Shown: positions 45,772 through 57,274, counted from the first letter of the stretch. The stretch: 64,000 nucleotides of DNA from Phyto melanocephala (GCA_941918925.1 OW799234.1:84704497-84768496), one strand, 5' to 3'. Notes: a model not told the origin generated them from the letters alone. Translations and numbers: made by a program.

Positions 45772-45791
45772 CAACCTAACCTAACCTAACC
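45772..45791 (+). repeat. AACCT tail at the LINE 3' end
   Basis: About four AACCT units end the retrotransposon, directly before the right duplication. They resemble the insect telomere unit (TTAGG), but flies lack that telomere, so this is the element's own 3' tail. Confidence 0.75.
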
Positions 45792-45804
45792 TAAGTCAAA
45801 TTTT
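45792..45804 (+). repeat. Right 13-bp target-site duplication of the LINE
   Basis: TAAGTCAAATTTT, identical to 44591-44603. Confidence 0.85.
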
Positions 45805-45879
45805 TTTACGAATATCTCTAGAATCGTAAAGTATCTGTAAATGTGTCTATAAATTATCTAAGGACTGAAAAATTTTTTT

Positions 45880-46010
45880 CTTAAGGCAGTTGTGTCTATT
45901 TGCAATTTTGAATATTAATACCGATTCATCCCCAAATAATCACATACAGATCTGTGCTACATATAGGGGGCTCCTAAAGGTTGGTTTCAGGCAACATACA
46001 TATGAACAGA
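45880..46010 (-). mobile_element. Internal DINE-like fragment, reversed
   Basis: TTGTGTCTATTTGCAATTTT, AATACCGATTCATCCCCAAA, and CACATACAGATCTGTGCTAC match the reversed middle of the TATACCCTTCAC family. Both ends are missing. Confidence 0.4.
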
Positions 46011-46393
46011 TGGAAAAAAATTTCAATACTAGGCAATGCCTTTTTTTGTTAACCATAATCGATTTTGTGTGCCAACTGTGTTTTTAGTATAAACTTTTAT
46101 AGGAGTTTTGTAAAAATCAATTTTAAAAGAGTTTGTTAAATGGATTCAACAAATCTAATTGTTTTATTATCCAAAAAAATTTTTAAGATTGGATTAAACT
46201 TAATTTTCGATTTTTAAATTGACAAGCAAGCAATAACTCTTAAAAAATTCTTCTTTTAGTTTTCCTTTTTTGCTTTATGTTTTGCCGTCAAACAGTTATA
46301 TTTTGCGAAAAACAGTTGATCTTAGATGCCTTTTCAAATCGAAATAGAACACACTCTAAATGGAAATTGGTTATATGATTTTTACTTATGTTA

Positions 46394-47284
46394 AGGGTGT
46401 CTCATTAAGACTTGGCTTTTTTTAAAGTGGCAACTCTGAATTTTGACAGCTGTCACATATGTTTATTCCGATCATTAAAATTGAAGCGTAATACGAAAGA
46501 ACAACGCGTTATAATTGTGAAAACTTATTACAAAAATTTATAAAGTTCTGCTGAGACCGCTCGCAAACGTTGAATAATTTCGGTCGAGAAAGTGCACCTA
46601 ATGTGTCAACTATTCGAAGACTGGTCTAATAATTTTCAGAAACTGGATTGGTTATGAATAGTAAGACTCCTGCGCTGCAATGTACGGGTCGGTCTTTTGC
46701 AAACATTGCTGATGTAAACGAGAGTGTCACCGAAAACCCAAACACATCAATTCGTCATCGTTCGCAACAACTTTAAATTTCACGAAGCACTTTGCAACGA
46801 ATTTTAACAAAAGTCCTTCATACACACAAAATTAAGCTCATTGAGGAGCTCAAACCAGTAGATCATGGAAAGTGACAGAAATTCGTTCAATGGGTAATGA
46901 ACCAAGAAAGAGAAGAAGTGAAGAAGAATTGAAGTACTTGCCAATTTTTCGAAAAAAATCTACTCCGATAGCTTCGTGAGTACACAAAATTATCGCATTT
47001 GAGATTCAAAAAATCCTCATGCAATCCATAAAAACAAATTCAACTAAAACGAGCTACTTTCGGATGCGGATTTTGGTCAGGCAGAGTAGTTGTGCCTTTA
47101 TTTTTACAGATACGGCCGAAAGAATCATGGAAAATTTCATGAAAAGAGTAATGGCCTGTCATCAGACACGTGGGCGCTATTTGACAGATATATTATTTCA
47201 TATTTATAAAAAGATTACATCTATTTAAAAGAGTATGTGTTTGTATTTTAAAATGAAAAAGTGAATTTTTACTGAGACACCCTT
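46394..47284 (+). mobile_element. Mariner-like element with AGGGTGTCTCA ends and dead transposase
   Basis: AGGGTGTCTCATTAAGACTT at the left is mirrored by TTACTGAGACACCCT at the right, with TA outside each end. In between, transposase is read with many breaks: TKEQRVIIVKTYYKNL (first helix-turn-helix, about 46490-46545), RFLTKVLHTHKIKL-like codons near 46800, and ERIMENFMKRVMACHQTRGR near 47115-47175, which is the usual C-terminal end. At about 890 bp it has lost some sequence as well as its frame. Confidence 0.7.
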
Positions 47285-48405
47285 TACTTCACACAAGTGT
47301 GCTGTGAAAAATTTGTTTGTGAAATACAAGTTGTCTGACGGCAACTATAACTAACAGTCGGTAGAAATGCATAAAAAAGGATGTAAATGAAAGATCGGTA
47401 AATTATTCCAGTCGTGTCGTATTTCGACCTTCATCATAAGTCATTAATACTAACTGCCTAATTTTAATTTTTATCAATAAATAGTCCATGTAAACAAAAT
47501 AGACTTCAATTCTTCAGGGAGCATATGACGTGAATTATTTTAAATCTCCATGAAAGCAGGTAATTTTTTATGTCACAATATACTCAAACTTTCCAAGTGT
47601 AAAACTGAAATTAGACGTTTCATAAACATAACCATACAAAACAGCTGCTTGGATCAAACTTATGGGCAACACTTAACACGGTTCCCGTAGCTGTTAAGTT
47701 TATTGTTTTTGCTGTCTGTGTATTCTGAACTTTACAAACAAAAAAACTCCATCCTATATTCTCGAATAAAAAGTAGCTTTGCAAAACAATTTATATTTTT
47801 TATAGGCCGAATGTAGGGCTCGGACGCATTTTGCTTTGCAAAACTTCTTTCTACTTAAAGGTACGATATCGTCTAATAAGTATAAAATTGAGAAAACGTT
47901 AAAAGATAGTTTAATTATTAAGACAAATTCACTTAGTTTCATTTTCTTTTTTAAACGTTTTTACTTCACTCTTTTTTTAATGAAAATAGTGTTCCAAAAC
48001 TTAACACAAACGCATTATACCCTTGTAGGAATGTACTTTTCTGTAGGAAATAAAAAAATATGGTGTCTGGTCAATTAAAAGAAAAAACCGCAACAAATTA
48101 ATACAAACACAGAAAAACAATTCCATTCTAGATAAAGCCACAACAAAACAACAACAAAATATAGAAAAAGTAGAAAAATATAAACACAAATCTAAATACT
48201 TGCGGCTAAATTTCTTCAAATAGTCATTAACAATAGTTGCAACTTAGTACAACCGACCCAAAACTATAGTTCAAATTCGTAAATACAATAATAAAAAACA
48301 ATTATAAATACATATTTAAGTTTATTAAGTGCTTTACTTTTATAAGGAACAAATAAGAATTTGTTTGAAAAAAAAATAAAAAAATAAAAATAATAATAAT
48401 TAAAC
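47285..48405. other. Upstream region of the second inaF-like gene
   Basis: AT-rich, no recognised repeats or coding frames. As the only sequence between a dead mariner and the start codon, it should contain the promoter and 5'UTR of the gene at 48406, though I cannot assign specific sites. Confidence 0.35.
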
Positions 48406-48621
48406 ATGTCTGAACCAAATGCCGAGAAAAAAGATGAAGAGGTACCAATTCCCAAAAATGAAGATTTTTTTGAATCTAAAACCTTCCGTCTTATAACATT
48501 GGCCTTGTATATGGGCGGCGTGAGTGGCCTGGGCATGACGTTGGCCATGTATTATTTATTTATATGGGATTCACGTATGCCACCGTTGCCAGAATTTAAA
48601 CACACACATCACATGGGTTAA
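48406..48621 (+). CDS. inaF: INAF-motif small membrane protein 2
   Basis: A 71-residue single-pass membrane protein with the clearest INAF motif of the three. It has a charged N-terminus (1-20: EKKDEEVP, KNED), then F-F-E-S-K-T-F-R (21-28) and a helix (29-53) containing LYMGGVSGLGMTLAMYYLF. W54-D55-S56-R57-M58-P59-P60 follows, then a short His-rich tail (HTHH). The motif matches the family pattern 'FR...Y...VS..G..L..YY.F.WD', also seen in vertebrate INAFM1/2. The ATG follows TTAAAC, a good fly start context, with no earlier in-frame start. It lies on the same strand as the other two, 6.4 kb after the first. A CAA/GTAAGT donor begins 16 nt past the stop. AATAAA words near 49052 and 49071 could end a direct transcript. 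It probably acts as a membrane partner of a TRP-type channel or a similar protein, but only family membership is seen here. Confidence 0.88.
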   Translation: MSEPNAEKKDEEVPIPKNEDFFESKTFRLITLALYMGGVSGLGMTLAMYYLFIWDSRMPPLPEFKHTHHMG

Positions 48622-48637
48622 CGAAATTATTAACCAA

Positions 48638-48643
48638 GTAAGT
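48638..48643 (+). other. Splice donor 16 nt after the stop of inaF-like gene 2
   Basis: CAA/GTAAGTACC matches the consensus donor very well. It implies a 3'UTR intron in the gene 2 transcript. Confidence 0.5.
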
Positions 48644-49139
48644 ACCGCAAACAAGTAAAAAGTTAACAAGAAACGCATTTAAGGTGTCATCAAGGCAAAC
48701 TAAAGTACTGCGAAATATTAAAATGAATGTTTTTCTAGAGTTTTTTTCATTTCATTTAAAAAAAAAACAAATTAACTTAAAACTCTTAAAAGTGAGAAAC
48801 TGCAGTTTTGTTAAAAACCAAAAACCAAATATAATATTTCTTAAATTATCGCTTAAAAAGCAAATGATTATGATTAGCAGCAGTGTAAACGTATTACCTT
48901 TTTTCGAATTAAATTTAGCTTTTTTGTTTAATGTTTAGCTCGAAATATTTCATTTCACTTTAAGCTTTTTTTCAGCTTTTTTCAACAAAACATTTACCCT
49001 TTTCTAGATTTTTGTTTAATTAAATTTTTATGTGCTTAATTTTTATTGCAAAAAATAAAACAGTTTATAGCAATAAAGTGCGTGCAGTAACCATATATAG
49101 TTAAACAATAATAATCTGGCAACGCAGAAACAATAGCTG

Positions 49140-49600
49140 CTGCAGATTTTATCTACAGCGTTGTCAACTCGGTGATTTTAGCACTGTTATTAGTGCTTTT
49201 TGAAAATTTTGACGTGAAATAATTTCAAGTCAGTGCTCGGTTTTTTTTTTTAATTTCTTACTGCTAACACCAAATACTAAATTTCAAATAAATTTGTTTT
49301 TTTTTAATTGAAAACAATTTTCCTAAGTGTAATTTAAAAAACAAAACTAAAAAACTATATACTAATTTTAAAGTGATATTAATTTGAAAGTTAAGAAAAA
49401 ATATTAAAACTATTAATTAGGAAAATGATAAAGATTGATAGCACAGAATATTTCTGTTATTATCGTTTTAAACTAGCAACCATTCAAAAAAAAAAGTTTT
49501 GTGTACATTAAATATTTATTATATTATTATTTTTAATATGACTGTTGTAAACGACGCTTCATAACTAAGTGTAATACAATAAATTTAAATCGCCGATTTT
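49140..49600 (+). repeat. Diverged duplicate block, copy 1
   Basis: ACAGCGTTGTCAACTCGGTG, ATTTTAGCACTGTTATTAGTG and CAGTGCTCGG recur in order at 50865-51250. Later matches include TGTTATTATCGTTTTAAACT and CAGCAAC-like words. Similarity looks like roughly 70-80% with gaps. No coding is seen. Confidence 0.55.
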
Positions 49601-49823
49601 GCTAAGTTTTTGATCTTTAAACGGATATCGGAGGCAGCGGCTTACAAATATTACAGACAGCTGTGCTTAGCAAACTCTTAGCCGATTGGCTCAGATTCTT
49701 GAATAGTTATGACAGCACAATAAACATACCATACGCAGTAGTATTATTTTAAGACAGTTTTTACTGGAAAAGCAACAATTTTTTTATACTATTGTGAAAT
49801 CAGTAACCTTGTGAATACAGTAA

Positions 49824-50446
49824 TCTATATATATAAAATTCACGTGTCACAGTGTTTGTCACCAAACTCCTCCGAAACGGCTGAACCGATTTCATTTCTA
49901 TAGGTCTGAGAATAGGTTTATAACTATTTTTTATATTCCTTAATTAAGTGGGCGTGGCACATCCCATACAAAGTGAATTTTTAACATCATATATCTTGAT
50001 TACTATGAAAGGGAGAGCTTCGAAAATTTGTGCGACATCATTTGTTACTATTTGTAGCCGTACCGAAAATGGACAGGATCGCATAAGTGGGCGTGGATCG
50101 CGTGGTGGGCTGCGATACAAAGTGAATTTTTAATATCATATATCTTGAGAACTATGACAGAGAAGGCTTTTTAAATTTATGTAAGGCCTTTTATTATTAA
50201 TGTGAGTAGCAATGCCGAAAATGGGCGGGATCGGATAAGTGGGCGTGGTAGCTCCCATACAAAGTGAATTTTTAACATCATATATTTTGAGTACTATCAC
50301 AGGGAGAGCTTTTTTAATTTGTGCGGTACCACCCGTGCAGCAGAAAGTGAGTTAAGAAGTAGGCCATTATTATTTGTGCATCGATCGTAGTATTTACAAA
50401 TATATATCAGTGTAATTTTACCATTTCAGTGTAGTTCTCAAGTAAA
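49824..50446 (+). mobile_element. Helitron 5' end copy 1
   Basis: It begins TCTATATATATAAAATTCAC at an A/T boundary. It continues with CTCCTCCGAAACGGCTGAAC and CGATTTCATTTCTATAGG, the standard start of a widespread insect Helitron family. Repeated CATACAAAGTGAATTTTTAA modules follow. There is no CTRR end before the next TC start, so this copy is truncated or fused to the next. Confidence 0.6.
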
Positions 50447-50824
50447 TCTATATATACATATAGAAGTGAAACTCTGTCTGTGTGTTAGCTATAGACTTGA
50501 AAATTGTAAAACCGATCGGACTCAAACTTTGGCAAGTTTTTGTACACATTCCGAGGGGTGTTTATGGGTGGTAAAAAATGGGCGGGGCCACGCCCATAGA
50601 AAAAAGTTACAATTTTGAGGTACTTTTACTAGACCGATTTTTCTGACACTTTGCACACTAATTGAGCTGTCATGACTTTACAATTTCGTGATTTAAAAAG
50701 TGGGCAGTGCCATGCCCATTAAAAAAGTTTTAATTTTTAGCTTTTTGCACTTGATATTCAATTTAAATTCAGAATACAATTTTATTCATTAAGGGGCGTA
50801 GCAACGCGCGCCGGGCTTTTCTAG
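50447..50824 (+). mobile_element. Helitron copy 2 with CTAG 3' end
   Basis: It starts TCTATATATACATATAGAAG, followed by GTAAAACCGATCGGACTCAA. It ends GGGGCGTAGCAACGCGCGCC, then GGGCTTTTCTAG before T. The GC-rich hairpin (CGCGCGCCGGGC) a few bases before CTAG, and the TC start, fit Helitron termini. It has no Rep/helicase gene. Confidence 0.65.
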
Positions 50825-50864
50825 TTGTACAATAAAATTTTAGCACTTTTCAGTGCGTTTTGAG

Positions 50865-51250
50865 AGTTAATGCCAGCGTTGTCAACTCGGTAATTTTAGC
50901 ACTGATTTTAGTGATTTTTGCAATTTTTGTCGCGAAAATTTTTAAAGACAGTACTCGGTGCAATGCTTTTTTTTATTTTTATTGCTTTGCTTTATTCTTT
51001 GATGACACAAATTCTTAATTCAAAATTTTCTTAATTATAAAAAATTTTTGTATTAAAACTTTTTATTCTGAAAATAATAATAATAATAATAAATAAAAAA
51101 ATGTTGCTATTATGATGAGTCGTCTGCATGTTATTGTTTTAAAACAGCAACGATTTTAAAAATAGTTAAGAGTGATTTTTATATTATTTATCATCAATGT
51201 TGTATTTGTATGGAAACTGATGAGCAGAATTTTGTAGCCAGAGGAAGTTA
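50865..51250 (+). repeat. Diverged duplicate block, copy 2
   Basis: GCCAGCGTTGTCAACTCGGT, AATTTTAGCACTGATTTTAG and ACAGTACTCGG follow the Helitrons and match 49140-49600. The two copies are separated mainly by the Helitron insertions. Confidence 0.55.
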
Positions 51251-51351
51251 AAAAATAATATTAGCTTTGTGTGGGCATAGCACCTCCTTTTTTTTAATTA
51301 CTATAAATAATATTTAAATTTCACGTAGATAATCCATTACAAATTTCTTTT

Positions 51352-53950
51352 TATACCCGCCACCAAAAAAATGGTGGGGGTATATTCATTTTGTCATTCC
51401 GTTTATAACACATCGAAATATCCATTTTAGACCCCATAAAGTATATATATTCTGAATCGGGGTTTGATTTTATGACGATCTAGCTATGTCCGTCCGTCTG
51501 TTGAAAGCACGATAGAGGTCGCACCGAAAAAGCTAGGGGGCTCAAATTTTGCCAGAATCTTTCTTATAGACAAGGTTTGTTTGGTATTGGGCTAAATCGG
51601 AATATTAGGAAGAGAGTTATAGCTCGAAAAGCAAGAGTAGGTCGAAAAAACCGTGTCCTTCGAACATCGAATAAAAAGGAATTGTGTCCAAACGCCTTAA
51701 CGTAGACTCATGAAACTTCGAATATATATTTCCTGGGTAAAGACAATTTTCTAAATCTATGCATTAGGAGAGGAGTTATCGATCAAAATGTACGAAAATT
51801 TATACCGCACAGTGTATTTTTCGATATATTTAAAAACAAAAACGTCATAAAAGCAACAAAATTGGATGTACGACTCTGAAATTTTGCACACTTTGCTTTT
51901 TGGTGACACGCTTTCTTGTAACGGCAAATCAATGTGCCACGCCCACTTTTACGCCCACCTCCCATATAACGATTTACCTAAAATTCATATAATTTCTCTA
52001 TTAATAAAGATTTTGTAATAACAAAGGGCTATATTGAAACACCTAAGTTGTACTCATTCGCAAAAATAACTTTGACACGCCTACTATAACGCCCACTTTT
52101 CACGTTATCTACCGTTAGTGAAAATTAAAAGCTCATAAAACCGCTAAAATTAGAGGTATGATGATAAATTTTGCTACGTCTATCCCCCTAGGCAATTTCA
52201 TTACTATGCCAAAAAATTAAGGTGTCACGCCCACTTTTACGCCCACCTCCCATATAACGTTTTACCTAAAGTTCATATAATTTCTCTATTAATAAAGATT
52301 TTGGAATAATAAAGGACTATATTGAAACACCTAAGTTGTACTCATTAGCAAAAACAACTTTGACACGCCTACTATAACGCCCACTTTCACTTTTGAATTG
52401 TGTCCAGACGCATAAACGTAGTCATGAAACTTCGAATATATATTTATCGAGTCAAAAGAATATTTTTCCCTGAAATCGCTTAAATCTATGAATTAGGAAA
52501 AGAGTTATAGATAAAAATGTACGAAAATTTATACCGCACAGTGTATATTTCAAATTTAAAACGTAATAAAACTGACAAAACTATATGTACGATTCTGAAA
52601 TTTTGCAAACATGGTTTTTTATTCATCTTACACTGCACCATTTATTGTACTGTAGCTAAATATAAGATAAAGATGATAAGATAGATGACTCTACTAGCAA
52701 CTACTAGATGGCATGCTAACAACTTATGCTTATGTTCTCCTAAAGTTATGCTCTATTAAAAATGGGAATTTAGGAAATTTTTGACCTAAGTAAAAAAAAA
52801 TTATCTCTAAACATTATAAACAATTTATTTTCATGTACTAATGGCTAACAAATTTTAAAATTATACAAAACTTATTTCGTTTGAAAATCTTTTAAAAGCA
52901 AAATGTTATAGAAGTTTAAAAATCAAAATCTTACTAATAAATTTCCCGTTTTAGAAAATGCTGAGAATGTATATTTTGAATCACCCTGTGGCCCTTAAAA
53001 TTTAACCTTAAATTCACTTTCTTCCTCTTAAATTCATGTAAATTCTCTATGAATAAAGATTTTGGAATACTAAAAGACTATATTGAAATATCTAAGTTAT
53101 GTTTATTAGCAGAAACTTTATTGACACGCGTATTTTAACGGCCACTTTCATTGAAAGACGAAATTTACGAAAACATTTTACTAGCATACCGAAGTTATAA
53201 TGGGTGGTTTAATTTTAAGGGACTATGTTGATTTTGAATAAAATTATTATGAAATTATTATCATTTATTTTTATAACGATAATATTTGTATGCTTCAATT
53301 ATGTATGGAACAAAATATCGGCCAAATGGCCCCCCCAACCTAGGCGGCACACCTCGATCCGATAGTCCATATTTTCAATGACACTGTTGATGCTCAATTG
53401 TTGGGCACGATGATGAGTCAAGGTTGCTTGCTCTTTTGCCACGTTATCGTGAAAAACAGCAATGTTTCCCATTCAACGAACTAAGATGGCATTCACAGAT
53501 GTTTTCACATTTCATACAGACCTGCTTTGCAGACATTTAAATATTTTTTACAATTCTCACGATTGTGGACGAATTCGAACGAATATGTTGACCAAAAGAA
53601 TCACGAAGTGCACAAAATGCATTTTATTTGAACGCCCATTTTTATAAAAATCTTTAATATTTAAAAGCGTTGCTCGATTGCGTATCTTTCCACGGTTCAA
53701 ATTGAGTTAGTCTGAGATTGAGAATGTCAAATGAAATACAAGAAAAAAGTTGAAGTTTAGATGTGGTTCACCTTAAACATGGGCCCTTCAAATTTAACCA
53801 CCCTCTACAAAGAAAGTGATACATATTTTATTATAAAGAGATTATTCTATAGCGATTAACATAATAATAAATATTGTGCTTTAAATGAACACAAAATTGG
53901 TGGTGGGTATAAAAGATTCGGCACAGCCGAATATAGTGCTCTTACTTGTT
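51352..53950 (+). mobile_element. Helentron/DINE-1-like element, TATACCCGCC family, copy 2 (complete)
   Basis: It starts TATACCCGCCACCAAAAAAA and folds on ATGGTGGGGGTATA. It ends with a hairpin, TTCGGCACAGCCGAA, then TATAGTGCTCTTACTTGTT. This 3' end is almost the same as in the TATACCCTTCAC family. The body has three repeats of a module with AATTTCTCTATTAATAAAGA and TTGAAACACCTAAGTTG (near 51990, 52285 and 53040). The mariner-like M4 is inserted near the 3' end. It is the inverted partner of 4221-6903. Confidence 0.8.
53200..53805 (-). mobile_element. Deleted mariner-like element M4, allelic in position to M1
   Basis: The ends ATGGGTGGTTTAATTTTAAG and AATTTAACCACCCTC are flanked by TA (53198-53199, 53806-53807). 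Minus-strand codons give the same broken helix-turn-helix as M1. It sits at the same point of the host repeat as M1, and the third host copy lacks it. Confidence 0.8.
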
Positions 53951-53969
53951 TTTTCTAATTTTTGTCTGT

Positions 53970-54285
53970 AAAGAAGCAATATGAACGTTATATGGGAGGT
54001 GGGCGTTAAAGTGTTCAGTTTTATTTTCTGGCATAATAAATTTTACCAAAAAGCTATTTATACAAAATTTCATTATCATACATATAATTTTGTCGATTTT
54101 AAAGGCTTTTAAATCTCACTAAATTAGTAAATTTTGTTAGAAGTGGACGTTAAGGTAGGCGTTTCAAAGTAGTTTCTGCTGATAAATTTAACTTAAATAT
54201 TTCTATACAGAGTCCCCTAATATTTCAAAATCTTTGTTTACATAGAAATTATATATATTTTAGATAAAACTGGGCGTGTCACCTT
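53970..54285 (-). mobile_element. Old fragment of the TATACCCGCC family body
   Basis: AACGTTATATGGGAGGTGGG, AAGTGGACGTTAAGGTAGGC and AAATTATATATATTTTAGAT match internal modules of the family in the opposite orientation to copy 2. It is more diverged than the three main copies. Confidence 0.5.
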
Positions 54286-54980
54286 AATTTTCACTTATTT
54301 CGAAATTCTATCTTCATAAACGTATAACACACACAATACACAATAAAAATTCCAAAAAGTACCTACTTAGTCGCCCATAACATTTTAAGTCCCACCTGGA
54401 ACCAATAGTCCTTTATATTACAATTCTACCTTTATAAACGTAGAAAATACAAAAAATACAATAAAAATTCAAAAAAGTACCATTTTGGTCGCCCATAACA
54501 TTTTTAGTCTCACCTCGTATGAATAGTCACTAATTTTTAAATTCTAGCTTCGAAAACATTGAATATACAAAAAGTACCCAAAACTGAAAAGTACCTTTGT
54601 GGGTTTTCCATATTAATGTAAAATTCCAAGTTAAAAATGTTTAAATATTTATGCAACCAAAAAAGTATTTTCATAGACATAATCTTAAGTGAGTAAACCT
54701 TTTTTTTTTTTCTTTGCAGTAATTATGTTCTAAAAAGTACCAAACTGTTTATCCGAATTTTCGCTTTCTACCCTGTTATGAATGTGTTTAAATCTAAACC
54801 AAATTACAATGTTTTGTATGTCTGATGAAATCCCTATTACTAATTTTATGAAAAATTTACCCTGTAATTAGGAATTATACACATTTTCCGGTATTTTCTC
54901 CTTTTTGGTACCTTTTTTGTCCCTCTAAAGGTTTGCAAGAATTTTACCCAAATAATTGTTCATATTCTATTAGTCAATAA

Positions 54981-57274
54981 CAGTGAACGAAAATAAACGA
55001 AACGAAACACGGTACAAATCATCTAAAGTCAGAAACTTTTCAATTTTCATGAATCGTTTTGTTTGCGAGCAAAACAAAACCACAAACTTTTCAATGCAAA
55101 AGAGCATAAACAAAACAATTCGGGTTTAGTTCTTAGGCTTTGCTTTGACGGTATGTTTCGTTTGAGTACGAAACAAGAATAAAACGTTTGCAAACGTTTG
55201 CAGAACAAAGAGATTATAACAATCATAATAACAATGCACCATTGCCAATTCGCAAACAATAGTTAGTGACTTCATATCGTACAGAGGAGTATTTGCCCTG
55301 AAAAACTGGCCAAAATTATTAAACGTGTTTTTTGAATTCAAAGTTCCTATTTTTTTAATAGTTTTAGGTGAAGTATGATATAAGAAATCTAGTGGCAGAT
55401 TTTGAAAAAATTACACTGCGCAACAAAAGTACACTGCGCAAAAAAAAAATTTTTTGTCTCTCCTAGAAATAAAAGTAGGTGGACTATATGTAAGGATTTC
55501 TTGTGGCATATTTCACCCCCTAAATCGTTAGGTTTCCTAATATATTTTATCATAACTTGTAAACGGGTTCTCCGATTTTAATAGGAGGAGGATTAGAAGA
55601 TGAACCGGAAAATTTTGCTTAAACTAACCAACACATTTTTTTTTATCTATTACTTTTTCGGAGTTATTAAAAATTTAATGTCGAAAAAAGTTTTCCTGCA
55701 AAATTCGTCTACGTTTTTTGTTTTCAAAATGCAATAAAAAAAATTAAAGAACCAAAAAGTTAAAATTTTTAAGATTTTCCAAAAGCCACATTCCTAAGGA
55801 ATAAAAGTCGGTATAAATAGTAAAACTCAATTAACAAATGTTGATTTTAAATGTTTAAACTCATTCTTGACAGACTGTATGTACATGCATACATATGATT
55901 TACGGTCTAATTCAAAAGAAAAATTTTTTAAATTGTAAGGCTCTTATAAAACCGTATTTTTTTTTATGAAAAAATGCTTTATTATACATATTTAATATTA
56001 TTTAATACTTAATATACGGAAAAGTTAAACTAATAAAAATTTTGTAATGATTATCATGTCGTATGTATATCCTTATTAGATGCATTATAGGTGTCAGGAA
56101 GAAGTGTGATGGTTTCTGATGAACAAGCTTTTTTATTAATCCGTTCTCTTTGCGTATTGCAGCTTATAAAAGGGTCACTGCTCAAAAATAACCTATTCAA
56201 GACAACTCGATTTGTATCGCTTCTGCTGAATTTCCTCGAATAATTCTTACGATATAATCGTAAGGGCTTATATCTGGCCTCGGCAGCTTCTTCTGACAAT
56301 TAGATGGTAGCCTGATACCTGGGTGCCCATGTATTTTTTATGTATCTGTATTTATTTTTTGTAAACTTATTTTTGTGATTAATGCTTTTAATAATTATTC
56401 TTATTAGGTAAGTATATTTATTTTTTAACAAATAATGTTGTGTAGAGCAGGTATATAAAAATATCCTTTATGGGGATGTGTGGGACATTCCCTTATAACT
56501 ATTATCGATAATAAAGAATTTTTCAAATTTATAATTACAGGCAGGTATCAACATTGTGAAGTGTTAAAAGTTAACAGTTGAAATCATTAATAATTCAAAA
56601 TATATTAAAGTTTATGACGATATAAATGGATTAGAAAAAGTACCTGATGAGCAAAAATAGAAGAAATGTAAAAATTTAAAAAAATCGTAAAAAATAATGG
56701 CACAAGCTTGAGCACACTTTTTTTTTGTTTCTAAAATTAGAGGTTCCAAATTTTATTGTGGTATCAAACATAATTCGTAGAGATGCTAACCTCACTTTTA
56801 AAAACCTCTTTTTTTTTTTTTTGCAAAAAAAAGTATAAAATTTTTTTTGTAGCTTTTGAACGAATTGTTTCAACATGAATATTCCACATATTTAAAATTT
56901 TTCTTCTTTATTAAATAACTTTTGATCAAACCTTTCGGCGAAAAATTCATTGTTAAACCTTTATTCGTTTAACCGTAAAAAAAATATCATGAAAACATCC
57001 AGAAACCGAAAAAAAAAAATTTAAATCTCATATAATTTTCTTCACTTTCCTGACTTTACCAGGGTCTCAGAACTACAAATCGCAACTATGTTTTGCATGT
57101 TACATATTGAAGCTGAGTACTTTTCGATTCTGGTTTTGTTTGCACTCATAGTACAAAACAATACAAAACAAAATGCATGTACCGTTATCCTGGGTTTTGT
57201 TTCGTTTTGTTTCCCCTCTCTGAAATGATCGAAACAAAACTCTTGGAAACGTTTCCTTTTGTTTTCGTACTCTG
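54981..57274. mobile_element. 2.3-kb hAT-like element with CAGTGAACGAAAATAAACGA ends
   Basis: The left end CAGTGAACGAAAATAAACGA is matched by the complement of CCTTTTGTTTTCGTACTCTG at the right. The outside bases GTCAATAA and GGCTATAA agree at 6 of 8, which would be a worn 8-bp duplication. Subterminal AAACGTTTGCAAACGTTTGC and GTTTTGTTTCGTTTTG words repeat. A minus-strand coding relic lies at 56054-56299. CACTGCGCAACAAAAGTACA at 55416 may mark a further nested insertion. Confidence 0.5.
56054..56299 (-). pseudogene. Transposon-encoded protein fragment (SEEAAEARYK type)
   Basis: 81 open codons on the minus strand with SEEAAEARYKPLRLYRKNYS, RKFSR, and LFLSSDPFIS. Fragments of the form 'SEEA.EARNK....R..H.RK.SR......L...L..SDP' occur in many insect transposon proteins. 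I recognise the pattern but cannot assign the class. No longer frame joins it. Confidence 0.4.

Larger units (their letters stand above)
44604..45791 (+). mobile_element. 5'-truncated non-LTR retrotransposon with RNase H
   Basis: A 1188-bp insertion bounded by perfect 13-bp duplications. It contains the 3' part of ORF2 (RNase H plus a C-terminal zinc-knuckle), a 3'UTR of about 150 bp, and a tail of AACCT units in place of poly(A). Reverse transcriptase and endonuclease are missing, as expected for incomplete target-primed reverse transcription. The exact duplication and open frame mark it as recent. Confidence 0.85.

Noticed and set aside
45772..45791. AACCT repeats as a telomere or internal telomeric site
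   Set aside because: Only about four units, exactly at the end of a LINE next to its target duplication. Flies do not use TTAGG telomeres.
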